DNA of 64,000 bases from Nonomuraea spiralis (GTDB lineage: Bacteria > Actinomycetota > Actinomycetes > Streptosporangiales > Streptosporangiaceae). The notes below the pieces were generated by a model that worked only from the letters and a program-made list of their open reading frames with translations, was not told the DNA's origin and did not search any database. The stretch is taken from positions 1-64,000 of the forward strand of contig NZ_BMRC01000023.1 in NCBI RefSeq assembly GCF_014648435.1, given 5' to 3'. A program made the translations under genes and the position numbers. Below, in pieces: positions 52,434 to 61,164 of this stretch (the first letter of the stretch is position 1; each line of letters opens with the position of its first letter).

Positions 52434-52471
52434 GAAAGAGGCGGCATTCACGAAGAATGTCGCCTCTTTTC
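52434..52471 (+). terminator. canonical intrinsic terminator downstream of pdxS
   Basis: 52434-52449 pairs with 52455-52470 (15-16 bp, one G-T wobble) around a 5-base loop, ending in TTTT. It separates pdxS from the phoD-marR-MFS block. Confidence 0.9.
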
Positions 52472-52555
52472 TGTTGTCCCGGGTTCACCGCCAGGTCATG
52501 AACCTCAGTCAGGCTACGGGCGTCCCTCACCCTTGATCGTCCCGAGGAGCGCACC

Positions 52556-54235
52556 GTGTCCCAGCTGAACCGCAGGCATTTCCTGGTCACCGGGCTGGCG
52601 GCGGGCGCCGCCGCGGCGATCCCCGCCACGGCCGCGAGCGCCGATCCCGACCCGGCCGCCGAGACCGCCCAGGCCCTGGCCTCGCGCGGCCTGTCGACCG
52701 ACCCGTTCACGCTCGGCGTGGCCTGCGGCGACCCCGACCACGAGGGGTTCGTGTTGTGGACCAGGCTGGCCCAGAACCCGCTGGCCGAGGACGGCTTCGG
52801 CGGCATGCCGCAGCGTCCGTTCACCGTGCGATGGCAGGTCTACGCCGACGAGCGCGGACGGCGCGTCGTCCGTTCGGGGGCGAGCGTCGCCGCGCCCGAG
52901 TGGGGGCACAGCGTCCATGTCGAGGTCGACCGCCTGAGCTCGGACCGCGAGTACTGGTACCGCTTCCGCGTCGGCCCGTACGTCTCGCCCATGGGACGGG
53001 CGCGCACCGCCCCGCACCCGCTGTCCCACGGCGCGCTGACGATGGCCTTCGTCTCCTGCGCCCAGTACGAGCACGGCTGGTTCACCTCCTACCGCAGGCT
53101 GGCCGAGGAGCACCCGGACCTGATCCTGCACCTGGGCGACTACCAGTACGAGTACACCAAGGACACCTACACCATCCCCGGCGGCAACGTCCGCGACCAC
53201 GAGGGCCCCGAGACCGAGACGCTGGCGAACTACCGCCAGCGCCACGCCCAGTACAAGGCCGACCCCGACCTCCAGGCCGCGCACGCCGCCGCGCCCTGGC
53301 TGGTCGTGTGGGACGACCACGAACTGGACAACAACTGGGCCGACGAGGTGCCCGAGAAGCCCGAGGTGCCCCAGCCGGACTTCCCGGCCCGCCGCGCCGC
53401 CGCCTTCCGCGCCTACTACGAGAACATGCCGCTGCGCCGCACCTCCATCCCGCGCGGCATCGACATGCAGCTCTACCGGCGCATCCGATGGGGCCGGACG
53501 GCCACCTTCCACATGATGGACACCCGCCAGTACCGCGACGACCAGGGCTGCGGCGACGGCTACCGCGACTGCCCGGCCGCCCTCGACCCGGCCCGTTCGA
53601 TCACGGGTGCGGCCCAGGAGGCGTGGCTGATCGACGGTTTCCACCGCTCGCGCGCGCAGTGGGACATCCTGGGCCAGCAGGTGTTCTTCGCCCAGCGCGA
53701 CAACAACGCCGGCCCCGCCAAGATCACCTCGATGGACGCCTGGGACGGCTACGTCGCCTCCCGGCGGCGCATCACGCAGGGCTGGATGGACGCCCAGGTC
53801 CGCAACCCCGTCGTGCTGACCGGCGACGTGCACGCCCACTGGGCCAGCGACCTCAAGCTGGACTACGACGACCCGACCGGCCCGACCGTCGGCTCGGAGC
53901 TGGTGGCCTCCTCGATCACCACCGGTGGCGACGGCGCGGACTCCGACCCGGCCACGCATCCGTACCTGACGATCAATCCGCACCTGAAGTTCTACAACAA
54001 CCAGCGCGGTTACGTGCTGACGAAGATCGAGCGAGACCTGCTCACGGCCGACTTCAAGGTCGTCCCGCAGGTGCACGAACCGGGGGCCGAGGCGTACACG
54101 CGGGCCACGTTCGTGGTGGAGGACCGGGTGCCCGGGGTGCGGCAGACGTACTTGCGACCGTTGGACCCGGCGATCGGGGCCAGGAAGCAGGTGACGGTGG
54201 AGGACACCGTCCGGTTGGAGACCGAGCGCCCGTAA
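52556..54235 (+). CDS. phoD: PhoD-type alkaline phosphatase/phosphodiesterase, Tat-exported
   Basis: The 559-residue protein has a twin-arginine signal (NRRHFLVTG, then an Ala-rich stretch ending in ASA), a PhoD N-terminal domain (FTLGVACGDPDHEGFVLWTR) and the metallophosphatase core (LILHLGDYQYEY, VVWDDHELDNNWADE, LTGDVHAHW). PhoD releases phosphate from phosphodiesters and monoesters outside the cell and normally needs calcium and iron. It starts with GTG 52556. No Pho box is evident in the short upstream region. Confidence 0.93.
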   Translation: MSQLNRRHFLVTGLAAGAAAAIPATAASADPDPAAETAQALASRGLSTDPFTLGVACGDPDHEGFVLWTRLAQNPLAEDGFGGMPQRPFTVRWQVYADERGRRVVRSGASVAAPEWGHSVHVEVDRLSSDREYWYRFRVGPYVSPMGRARTAPHPLSHGALTMAFVSCAQYEHGWFTSYRRLAEEHPDLILHLGDYQYEYTKDTYTIPGGNVRDHEGPETETLANYRQRHAQYKADPDLQAAHAAAPWLVVWDDHELDNNWADEVPEKPEVPQPDFPARRAAAFRAYYENMPLRRTSIPRGIDMQLYRRIRWGRTATFHMMDTRQYRDDQGCGDGYRDCPAALDPARSITGAAQEAWLIDGFHRSRAQWDILGQQVFFAQRDNNAGPAKITSMDAWDGYVASRRRITQGWMDAQVRNPVVLTGDVHAHWASDLKLDYDDPTGPTVGSELVASSITTGGDGADSDPATHPYLTINPHLKFYNNQRGYVLTKIERDLLTADFKVVPQVHEPGAEAYTRATFVVEDRVPGVRQTYLRPLDPAIGARKQVTVEDTVRLETERP

Positions 54236-54244
54236 TCCTTGGCG

Positions 54245-54278
54245 GGCGGCATCCCCGGCGGGGGTGCCGCCTTCCTTT
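54245..54278 (+). terminator. terminator of phoD
   Basis: A 12-bp stem with one wobble (54245-54256 with 54260-54271) closes a 3-base loop and is followed by a pyrimidine-rich TTCCTTT stretch. Confidence 0.75.
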
Positions 54279-54289
54279 CGCCCGGAATA

Positions 54290-54317
54290 TTAGCCAGGCT
54301 AAGTTAGTTTGGCTAAG
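54290..54317 (+). promoter_or_regulatory. tandem 14-bp dyad operator in front of marR
   Basis: TTAGCCAGGCTAAG (54290-54303) is followed directly by TTAGTTTGGCTAAG (54304-54317). The first holds the perfect inverted repeat TTAGCC-A-GGCTAA; the second keeps the outer TTAG/CTAA. The array abuts the ATG at 54319, so a bound MarR dimer pair would block transcription and its own expression. Confidence 0.75.
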
Positions 54318-54318
54318 T

Positions 54319-54753
54319 ATGAGGGACGATCCCACCCAGATGGCCGAGCAGGTCTCCAAGGTGCTGCGGCACCTGGTCCTGCTGCTGCGGCGCTCCAGCG
54401 CCGGCCAGCCCGTCACCACCCAGCAGTACGCCGTGCTCGGCTCGCTCGAACACCGCCCGCGCCGGATGACCGAGCTGGCCGAGGAGCACGCCGTCCAGCT
54501 CCCGACCATGACCGTGCAGATCAACCGGCTGGAGTACGCGGGCCTGGTGGCACGCGGCTCCGACCCGGCCGACGCCCGCGTCAGGACGGTCGAGCTCACC
54601 GGCGAGGGCCGCGACCGGCTGCACGCCGTACGCCGGGCCAGGATCGCCCGCCTGGCCCGTGACCTGGCCGCCCTGACCGACGACGAGCGCGACGTGCTCG
54701 CGGCGGCCCTGCCCGTCCTGGCCAAGCTCGGCGCCGACACACCCACTGAGTAA
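54319..54753 (+). CDS. MarR family transcriptional regulator
   Basis: This 144-residue winged-helix repressor has TTQQYAVLGSLEHRPRRMTE, the recognition part LPTMTVQINRLEYAGLVARG and the wing DARVRTVELT. It sits 9 bp upstream of an MFS exporter and directly behind a tandem dyad, the standard layout of a self-regulated MarR-efflux pair. The start abuts the operator, with no Shine-Dalgarno, so the message may be leaderless. Confidence 0.92.
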   Translation: MRDDPTQMAEQVSKVLRHLVLLLRRSSAGQPVTTQQYAVLGSLEHRPRRMTELAEEHAVQLPTMTVQINRLEYAGLVARGSDPADARVRTVELTGEGRDRLHAVRRARIARLARDLAALTDDERDVLAAALPVLAKLGADTPTE

Positions 54754-54762
54754 GGGAGCACC

Positions 54763-55959
54763 ATGCAATCCGGCGGCGGAATCCTGCGCCAGCCGATGTC
54801 CGTCTGGGCCACCGCGTTCGCCGCGGTCGTGGCCTTCATGGGCATCGGCCTCGTCGACCCCATCCTGCCCTCCATCGCCCAGGGGCTGCACGCCACGCCC
54901 AGCCAGGTGTCCCTGCTGTTCACCAGCTACTTCCTGGTCACCGCCGTGGCGATGCTGATCACCGGCTGGGTCTCCAGCCGCATCGGCGGCAAGCGCACGC
55001 TGCTGGCCGGGCTGGCGCTGGTCGTCGTGTTCGCCGCGCTGGCCGGCACCTCCGGCAGCGTCGCCGAACTCGTCGGCTTCCGCGCCGGCTGGGGGCTCGG
55101 CAACGCCCTGTTCGTGGCCACCGCGCTGGCCGTCATCGTCGGCGCGGCCAGCGGCGGCGCGGAGTCGGCCATCATCCTGTACGAGGCCGCGCTCGGCCTC
55201 GGCATCTCCGCCGGCCCCCTCGTCGGCGCGCTGCTCGGCGACTGGAACTGGCGGGCGCCCTTCTTCGGCACCGCCACGCTGATGGCCGCCGGGTTCGTCC
55301 TGATCGCCACCCTGCTCAGATCCGGGCCGAAGCCCGCGGTGAAGACCAGGCTCAGCGCCCCCATCCGGGCCCTGGCCCACGGCGGCCTGTCCACGACCGC
55401 GTTCACCGCCCTGTTCTACAACTTCGCCTTCTTCACGATCCTCGCCTTCACCCCCTTCATCCTGCACATGTCGCCGTACGGCATCGGCGCGGTGTTCTTC
55501 GGGTGGGGCGTCTGCGTGGCGCTGGCCTCGGTGTTCGGCGCGCCGCCGCTCCAGCGCAGGATCGGCTCGGTGAACGTGTTGTACCTGGCCCTCGGCCTGC
55601 TCGCGGTCTTCCAGCTCGGCATCGCGGTGTCGGGACCGGCCGGGGCGCACGCCGGGATCATCGTGTTCACCGTGTTGTCGGGCATCCCGATCGGCCTGAA
55701 CAACACCGTCTTCACCGAGTCGGCCATGGAGGTCTCCGACGCCCCGAGGCCCGTGGCCTCGGCCGGGTACAACTTCGTGCGCTGGATGGGCGGCGCGCTG
55801 GCGCCGTTCGTCGCGACCAAGCTCGGCGAGGAGATCGGCATCGCGGTGCCGTACGTCGTCGGCGCGGCCTGCTGCGCGATCGGCATGGCCTTCCTGTACG
55901 CCCGGCGCCACCACCTGAGCGCCTTGGCCCGCGTGGACGCCGTCCAGGCCGCCGCCTGA
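54763..55959 (+). CDS. MFS transporter (probable drug efflux)
   Basis: The 398-residue protein has 12 predicted membrane segments, the antiporter-type start FMGIGLVDPILPSIAQGL, ITGWVSSRIGGKRTLLAG between helices 2 and 3, and GPLVGALLGDWNWRAPFF. It is coupled with marR (9 bp) and is its likely target. The substrate may be a drug or an exported metabolite. Confidence 0.9.
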   Translation: MQSGGGILRQPMSVWATAFAAVVAFMGIGLVDPILPSIAQGLHATPSQVSLLFTSYFLVTAVAMLITGWVSSRIGGKRTLLAGLALVVVFAALAGTSGSVAELVGFRAGWGLGNALFVATALAVIVGAASGGAESAIILYEAALGLGISAGPLVGALLGDWNWRAPFFGTATLMAAGFVLIATLLRSGPKPAVKTRLSAPIRALAHGGLSTTAFTALFYNFAFFTILAFTPFILHMSPYGIGAVFFGWGVCVALASVFGAPPLQRRIGSVNVLYLALGLLAVFQLGIAVSGPAGAHAGIIVFTVLSGIPIGLNNTVFTESAMEVSDAPRPVASAGYNFVRWMGGALAPFVATKLGEEIGIAVPYVVGAACCAIGMAFLYARRHHLSALARVDAVQAAA

Positions 55960-56057
55960 CGCGGGCCCGCCTTTTACGCCAGAGTGCTCAGATAGGAAGA
56001 TGCCGGGCCATCTTGGTGTTGAATTGTCGGAAACCGCCCCTTAACGGAAGGATCGCT

Positions 56058-56636
56058 GTGCCCACGATCGGTGTACTCGCTCTCCAGGGGGACGTGCGTG
56101 AGCATGCGCGCATGCTCCAGGAGGCCGGCGCCACGGCCACCGCCGTACGCCGCCCGGCCGAGCTCGACGCGGTCGACGGCCTGGTGATCCCCGGCGGCGA
56201 GTCGACGACCATGTGGAAGCTCGCCGACACCTTCGACATGCTGCAACCGCTGAGGATGCGGATCAAGGAGGGCATGCCCGCGTACGGCTCGTGCGCCGGC
56301 ATGATCATGCTGGCCGACCGGATCGAGGACGGCATCGAGGGCCAGCAGACGATCGGCGGCATCGACATGGTGGTCAGGCGCAACGCCTTCGGCCGCCAGG
56401 TGGACTCGTTCGAGTCGGATCTGGATTTCTCCGGCGAACGCGTACATGCCGTGTTCATCCGTGCGCCGTGGGTGGAATCGGTCGGTCCTGAGGTTCAGGT
56501 GCTGGGCACCGCCGAGCCTGGGGATAGGATCGTCGCGGTCCGTCAAGGGCCGTTGCTCGCGACCTCGTTCCACCCCGAGCTGACCGGGGACACTCGCGTG
56601 CACCGTTACTTCGTAGACATGGTGAGGGAGCTCTAG
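56058..56636 (+). CDS. pdxT: pyridoxal 5'-phosphate synthase glutaminase subunit PdxT
   Basis: This 192-residue class I glutamine amidotransferase supplies ammonia to PdxS. The oxyanion loop PGGESTTMWKL, the nucleophile Cys in YGSCAGMIML (most relatives have GTCAG) and the His-Glu pair in SFHPELTGD are present. The GTG start has GGAAGG upstream. It is followed after 3 bp by yebC, as in many actinobacteria, but is separated from pdxS by phoD, marR and an MFS gene. Confidence 0.96.
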   Translation: MPTIGVLALQGDVREHARMLQEAGATATAVRRPAELDAVDGLVIPGGESTTMWKLADTFDMLQPLRMRIKEGMPAYGSCAGMIMLADRIEDGIEGQQTIGGIDMVVRRNAFGRQVDSFESDLDFSGERVHAVFIRAPWVESVGPEVQVLGTAEPGDRIVAVRQGPLLATSFHPELTGDTRVHRYFVDMVREL

Positions 56637-56639
56637 GTA

Positions 56640-57389
56640 ATGTCCGGCCACTCCAAATGGGCGACGACGAAGCACAAGAAGGCCGCGCTCGACGCCAAGC
56701 GCGGCAAGCTGTTCGCGAAGCTCATCAAGAACATCGAGGTGGCGGCACGGACCGGTGGCCCTGACCCGGACGCCAACCCCACCCTCTTCGACGCCATCTT
56801 CAAGGCCAAGAAGAACTCCGTGCCCAACGACAACATCGAGCGGGCGCGCAAGCGTGGCGGCGGCCTGGAGGCCGGCGGCGCCGACTGGCAGACCATCACG
56901 TACGAGGGCTACGCGCCCGGCGGCGTCGCGGTGCTCATCGAGTGCCTCACCGACAACCGCAACCGCGCCGCCTCCGAGGTCCGCGTCGCCCTGACCCGCA
57001 ACGGCGGCTCGCTGGCCGACCCCGGCTCGGTGTCGTACATGTTCAACCGCAAGGGCGTCGTGATCGTGCCCAAGAACGGGCTCGACGAGGACACCGTCCT
57101 GATGGCCGTGCTCGACGCGGGCGCCGAAGAGGTCAACGACATGGGCGACTCCTTCGAGGTCGTCTCCGAGGCCGGTGACCTGGTGCCGGTCCGCAAGGCG
57201 CTGCAGGAGGCCGGCATCGACTACGACTCGGCCGAGTCGAGCTTCCTGCCGACCATGAGCGTGCCGCTCGACGAGGAGGGCGCCAAGAAGGTGTTCCGCC
57301 TGATCGACGCGCTGGAGGACAGCGACGACGTCCAGAACGTCTACGCCAACTTCGACGTCTCCGACGACGTCCTGGCCGCCCTGGACTGA
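56640..57389 (+). CDS. yebC: YebC/PmpR family protein
   Basis: The 249-residue protein is a standard YebC: SGHSKWATTKHKKAALDAKR, GGPDPDANPTLFDAIFKAKK, NIERARKRGGG and YAPGGVAVLIECLTDNRNRA. Members act as transcription factors or help ribosomes at stalling sequences. It lies 3 bp after pdxT and is followed by a strong terminator. Position upstream of ruvC is conserved in actinobacteria. Confidence 0.96.
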   Translation: MSGHSKWATTKHKKAALDAKRGKLFAKLIKNIEVAARTGGPDPDANPTLFDAIFKAKKNSVPNDNIERARKRGGGLEAGGADWQTITYEGYAPGGVAVLIECLTDNRNRAASEVRVALTRNGGSLADPGSVSYMFNRKGVVIVPKNGLDEDTVLMAVLDAGAEEVNDMGDSFEVVSEAGDLVPVRKALQEAGIDYDSAESSFLPTMSVPLDEEGAKKVFRLIDALEDSDDVQNVYANFDVSDDVLAALD

Positions 57390-57400
57390 TCCGCCGACAC

Positions 57401-57427
57401 GAGGGCCCGGGAGACCCCCGGGCCCTC
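57401..57427 (+). terminator. terminator of pdxT-yebC
   Basis: GAGGGCCCGGG (57401-57411) pairs perfectly with CCCGGGCCCTC (57417-57427) around a 5-base loop, 11 bp after the yebC stop. Confidence 0.85.
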
Positions 57428-57440
57428 GCGCGTGCCCGGG

Positions 57441-57492
57441 CCCGGTCGTGTCGCGCCGAAAGCCCGGTCGTGTCGCGCCCAAAAGCCCGGTC
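57441..57492 (+). repeat. 22-bp period direct repeat between yebC and the permease-like gene
   Basis: CCCGGTCGTGTCGCGCC occurs at 57441-57457 and again at 57463-57479 (17 of 17 bases), and a shortened third copy CCCGGTC begins at 57486. Copies start 22-23 bp apart. The repeats follow the yebC terminator and lie about 120 bp before the next start codon. Confidence 0.8.
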
Positions 57493-57608
57493 AAGGTCCG
57501 GCCGCATCCTTTGTTCGTCCCGTGCCGGACGCCGGGCCGTACGACATCAGACCCGAACCGGTCCTTTACGCGTGCGCCCGCGGCCCGGCGCGGCTAGGGT
57601 CGGGCGAC

Positions 57609-59333
57609 GTGAATTCCCCCATCCCACCGACCTCCGTCCCGGCGCACCCGCGCGCCGCCCGGCCCCCGGCGTCCTACCGCGCCCTGGGCTGGCTGCTGGC
57701 CGTTCCCGCGCTGCTCGGCACCCTGATCACGCTGGTCCTGCCGACGGTCCAGACCGTCGTGCTCAGCCTGCACAGCGGCGGCGTGCTGCGGGAGAGCAGG
57801 TTCGTGGGGGCGGAGAACTACACCAAGGTGCTGGGCGGCGAGGAGTTCTGGCGGGCGCTGGGCCTCACGCTCTCGCTGACCGTCGGGCCGCTGCTGGTGG
57901 CCGTGGCGGTCGGGCCGCTGCTCGCGCTGGCCCTCGACCGGGGCGGCGCGCTGCTCCGGCGCGCGGGCCTGGTCACGCTGTCGCTGGCGGTCGTGACGTT
58001 CTCGCCGGTCGGCGTGGCGGCGGCCTGGCTGCGCGGGACGCTGCCCGACGCGACGGGCCTGGCCACGCTGGCCGAGGGCCTGCGCGATCCCGCCGGCGCG
58101 CCTGGGACGCTGCGGCTCGTCGTCGTGGCGGCCACGTTCGGGGTGGTGTGCGCGCTGGCGCTGACGGCGTTCCTGCCGGCGCTGCGCGGCGGCAGCCCGG
58201 GGGCAGCATCGGTGGTCGTGGCGGTGCTGGTCGCGCTCGCGGCCGTCGCCGTGGGGGCGCAGGCGTTCTCGATGGGCATGGTGCTCACCCGCGGCGGCCC
58301 TGAGCGCGCCACACAGACGCTCGCGGGCCTCCAGTACGACTACGCCTTCCGGATGGCCCAGTTCGGCCCTGGTGCGGCCGTCGCGGCCCTGACAGGCGTG
58401 CTTCTCGGCGCGCTCGGTGTCGTGGCCGTGGTCGTCGCCGTGACCACCCGCCTGCGCCTCACCCTTCTCCCCAAGCCCGTCAGGTCCCCGCGATCCGCGG
58501 ATGGAGCGTTCCCCTCCGCCTTCTCCGACCGGCCCGCGACCCCGGAGGAGCCGTCCGGGCCGTCCGGATCGGGCGGTCCGGGGCGTCGGGGGCTCGGGGG
58601 TGTGGTCGTCGGCGGGGTCGCGCTGGTGCTCGTGGTGGCCGTCGCGGTCGTCTGCGCCTGGCCGTGGATCTCCGGCGTGCTCGCCGGCGGCGACCCGGCG
58701 GCGGGCGGCCCGCGCGCCCAGGTGAACACCTGGATCCCCGCCGTCGCGGGCGCGCTGGTGTCGGTCGGCGTCGCCTACCTGGGCGCGCTCGGCATCGGCG
58801 GCCTGCGTCCCCTGGGCGCGCGCAGCGAGTGGCTGCTGCTGCCGTTCGCCCCCTGGCTGTTCGCCGGCACCGGCGTCCTCGGCGTCGCCGACTGGCAGAA
58901 CATGCGCAACCTCGGCCTCGTCGACACCTTCGTCGCCCTCTTCCCGCCGCTGCTGGTCAGCGTGCCGGCGCTGCTGGTACTGACCCTGCTGTGCAAGGGC
59001 CTGGCCGAGCGGAATGACCGGGACTTCTTCGGCGGCGTCCTGCTGCCGTCCCTGCCCATGGCGGCCGTGCTGGCCGGAGCGGTCACGCTGGTCAACGCCC
59101 ACGACGTGTTGTGGCCGCTGCTCGTGGCCCAGAGCCCGGAGCTGTTCACCGTGCCCGTGACGCTGCTCTCCCGGCTCGGCGGCTATTCCGGCGCCGCTCC
59201 CGACGTCGGCGCGGGCACCCCGCTGGTCGCCGTCGCGGTCGCGCTGGCCGCCGTCGTGGCCGCCCAGCTCCTGTACCTCGACAGGCTCGCCATCAGCGTG
59301 AACGGTTCGCGATCCCCCCGGACCACCCCATAG
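57609..59333 (+). CDS. fused sugar ABC permease-like membrane protein (MalF-MalG type halves, degenerate)
   Basis: The 574-residue protein has about 12 membrane segments in two halves joined by a Pro/Ser/Gly-rich linker (about residues 290-335). The first half resembles MalF/UgpA permeases (VLPTVQTVVLSLHSGG, FVGAENYTKVLGGEEFWRAL, LTRGGPERATQTLAGLQYDY), the second MalG/UgpE (TLVNAHDVLWPLLVAQSPEL at the place of the usual WNDFLWPL). The cytoplasmic EAA loops, which should dock the ATPase, are shortened and lack the EAA-G motif in both halves. No solute-binding or ATPase gene is near. GTG 57609 is the likely start. Transport activity is doubtful. Confidence 0.7.
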   Translation: MNSPIPPTSVPAHPRAARPPASYRALGWLLAVPALLGTLITLVLPTVQTVVLSLHSGGVLRESRFVGAENYTKVLGGEEFWRALGLTLSLTVGPLLVAVAVGPLLALALDRGGALLRRAGLVTLSLAVVTFSPVGVAAAWLRGTLPDATGLATLAEGLRDPAGAPGTLRLVVVAATFGVVCALALTAFLPALRGGSPGAASVVVAVLVALAAVAVGAQAFSMGMVLTRGGPERATQTLAGLQYDYAFRMAQFGPGAAVAALTGVLLGALGVVAVVVAVTTRLRLTLLPKPVRSPRSADGAFPSAFSDRPATPEEPSGPSGSGGPGRRGLGGVVVGGVALVLVVAVAVVCAWPWISGVLAGGDPAAGGPRAQVNTWIPAVAGALVSVGVAYLGALGIGGLRPLGARSEWLLLPFAPWLFAGTGVLGVADWQNMRNLGLVDTFVALFPPLLVSVPALLVLTLLCKGLAERNDRDFFGGVLLPSLPMAAVLAGAVTLVNAHDVLWPLLVAQSPELFTVPVTLLSRLGGYSGAAPDVGAGTPLVAVAVALAAVVAAQLLYLDRLAISVNGSRSPRTTP

Positions 59334-59344
59334 GTTGAGGGGTT

Positions 59345-60487
59345 GTGGAAATTCGTGATCTTACTCCCGACGACCTCGACGACGTCCTTGACCTGCGTAA
59401 GCGCTCGTTCGGCCCGATCTCCGGCGCGGAGGTCGAGCGGTGGCGCCGTACGGTGACGCCCACCCTCGGCGAGGGCCGCTACCTGGGCGCGTTCGAGGGC
59501 GGCAGGCTCGCCGCCTCGGCCCGGCTGCGCCGCTTCACCCAGTGGTGGCACGGCCGCCCGCAGACCATGTCCGGCATCGCGGGGGTCACCGTCAACCCGG
59601 AGGATCGCGGCCACGGCGTCGGCACCGCCATCATGCGCGCCGTCATCGACCGGTCGGCCGGCCACGGCGACGCCGTCTCGTCGCTCTACCCGGCCACCAC
59701 GCCCCTCTACCGCTCCCTCGGCTACGAGCACGCCGGGGCCCGGCACATGATCACCCTGCCCGCCGAGTCGCTGCGCCGCATCCGGCCCTCCGGCCAGGTC
59801 GAGCTGCGCAGGATGGGCCCCGGCGACGCCGCCGAGGTCGTCTCCCTGCTCCACCGGGTGCACGGCGCGGCCCGCTCCAGCGGCCCCGTCTCCTGGGACG
59901 AGGCCACCTGGAGCATCTGGCTGTCCAACGAGGACGACTTCCTCTACCTGGCCCCCGACGGCTACCTCGTCTACCGCTGGAACGGCGACGACATCCACGT
60001 CGACAACCTCGTCGCCGGGTCGGAGGAGACCAGCAGGGCGCTGTGGTCGATGGTGGGCACCTCGTCGTCCATCGCCCAGAAGGTCACCGCGCCGGTCGCC
60101 CCCGACGACCCGGTGCTCTGGCTGCTCGGCGAACGTTCGACGGACCGGGTCACGCAGGTGCGGTGGATGTTCAGGGTGCTCGACGTGACCGCGGCCGTCG
60201 GGCGCAGGGGCTTCCCCACCGCCGTCGCGGGCGGCGCCGCGGTCACCGTGCACGACCCGCTGCGCGGCGGCGGCTCCTTCCGGCTGGAGTTCTCCGGCGG
60301 CTCCGGCACGGCCGCCCCGTCGGCCGACGGGGGAGCGGCGCTGACCGCGGGCGGCTTCTCGGCCCTGTACGCCGGCGTCCCCACCGCGACCCTGCGCAGG
60401 AGCGGCCTCATGTCCGGCGACGACCGGGACGACGAGCTGCTCGACGCGGCCTTCGCCGCCAAGCCGTACATGCTCGACTACTTCTGA
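59345..60487 (+). CDS. Eis-like GNAT N-acetyltransferase
   Basis: The 380-residue protein has a GNAT domain with GIAGVTVNPEDRGHGVGTAI (acetyl-CoA loop), a second degenerate GNAT-like domain and a sterol-carrier-like C-terminal domain ending in YMLDYF, whose terminal Phe carboxylate is a feature of Eis enzymes. Eis proteins acetylate amines such as aminoglycosides and peptides. GTG 59345 with GAGGGG upstream follows the permease-like stop by 11 bp. Confidence 0.9.
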   Translation: MEIRDLTPDDLDDVLDLRKRSFGPISGAEVERWRRTVTPTLGEGRYLGAFEGGRLAASARLRRFTQWWHGRPQTMSGIAGVTVNPEDRGHGVGTAIMRAVIDRSAGHGDAVSSLYPATTPLYRSLGYEHAGARHMITLPAESLRRIRPSGQVELRRMGPGDAAEVVSLLHRVHGAARSSGPVSWDEATWSIWLSNEDDFLYLAPDGYLVYRWNGDDIHVDNLVAGSEETSRALWSMVGTSSSIAQKVTAPVAPDDPVLWLLGERSTDRVTQVRWMFRVLDVTAAVGRRGFPTAVAGGAAVTVHDPLRGGGSFRLEFSGGSGTAAPSADGGAALTAGGFSALYAGVPTATLRRSGLMSGDDRDDELLDAAFAAKPYMLDYF

Positions 60488-60592
60488 CGGGACCGCCCGC
60501 CGTTCGCGGCGGGCGATTCGCGGTGCGCGGCCTGCTCAGCCGGGGTAGAGTCTCGTGCCGAACAGATGTTCGGCGGCGCGGGAGGCAAGCCG

Positions 60593-61114
60593 GTGCGGGT
60601 GATGGGCGTCGATCCGGGGCTGACCCGGTGCGGCCTGGGCGCGGTCGAGGGGCGGCCGGGCGCGCCGCTGTCGCTGGTGGCCGTCGGGGTGGTGCGCACC
60701 GGCGCCGACGAGGAGCTCGGCACGCGGCTGGTCGGCATCGAGGCCGGGATCGAGCAGTGGCTCGACGACGTGCGCCCCGACGCCGTGGCCGTCGAGCGCG
60801 TCTTCAGCCAGCACAACGTCCGCACGGTCATGGGCACCGCGCAGGCGGCGGGGATCGCCGTGTTGTGCGCGGCCCGGCGCGGGCTGCCCGTCGCGCTGCA
60901 CACGCCCTCCGAGGTCAAGGCCGCCGTCACCGGCAGCGGCACGGCCGACAAGAAGCAGGTCGGCACGATGATCACCCGGCTGCTGCGGCTGGCCGAGATG
61001 CCCAAGCCCGCCGACGCCGCCGACGCCCTCGCCCTGGCCATCTGCCACATCTGGCGTGGCGGCGCCCAGCACCGCCTGGCCGAGGCCATGGCCCGCGCCG
61101 GCAAGGGGCGCTGA
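60593..61114 (+). CDS. ruvC: Holliday junction resolvase RuvC
   Basis: The 173-residue endonuclease resolves Holliday junctions with RuvAB. Acidic residues of the active site are present in GVDPGLTRCG, AVERVF and DAADALALAICH. GTG 60593 has GGGAGG seven bases upstream and matches the family start; an in-frame ATG at 60566 is less likely. It is followed by ruvA and ruvB. Confidence 0.97.
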   Translation: MRVMGVDPGLTRCGLGAVEGRPGAPLSLVAVGVVRTGADEELGTRLVGIEAGIEQWLDDVRPDAVAVERVFSQHNVRTVMGTAQAAGIAVLCAARRGLPVALHTPSEVKAAVTGSGTADKKQVGTMITRLLRLAEMPKPADAADALALAICHIWRGGAQHRLAEAMARAGKGR

Positions 61115-61164
61115 CCCGTGCGGGCCGCGCGTGCTGACCGTTTCGTGGAAAGGGAGATCGAGTC

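Noticed and set aside
54290..54308. IdeR/DtxR iron box before marR
   Set aside because: The TTAG and GGCTAA parts fit but the spacing is off by one base from the 19-bp consensus; a MarR dyad explains the sequence better.
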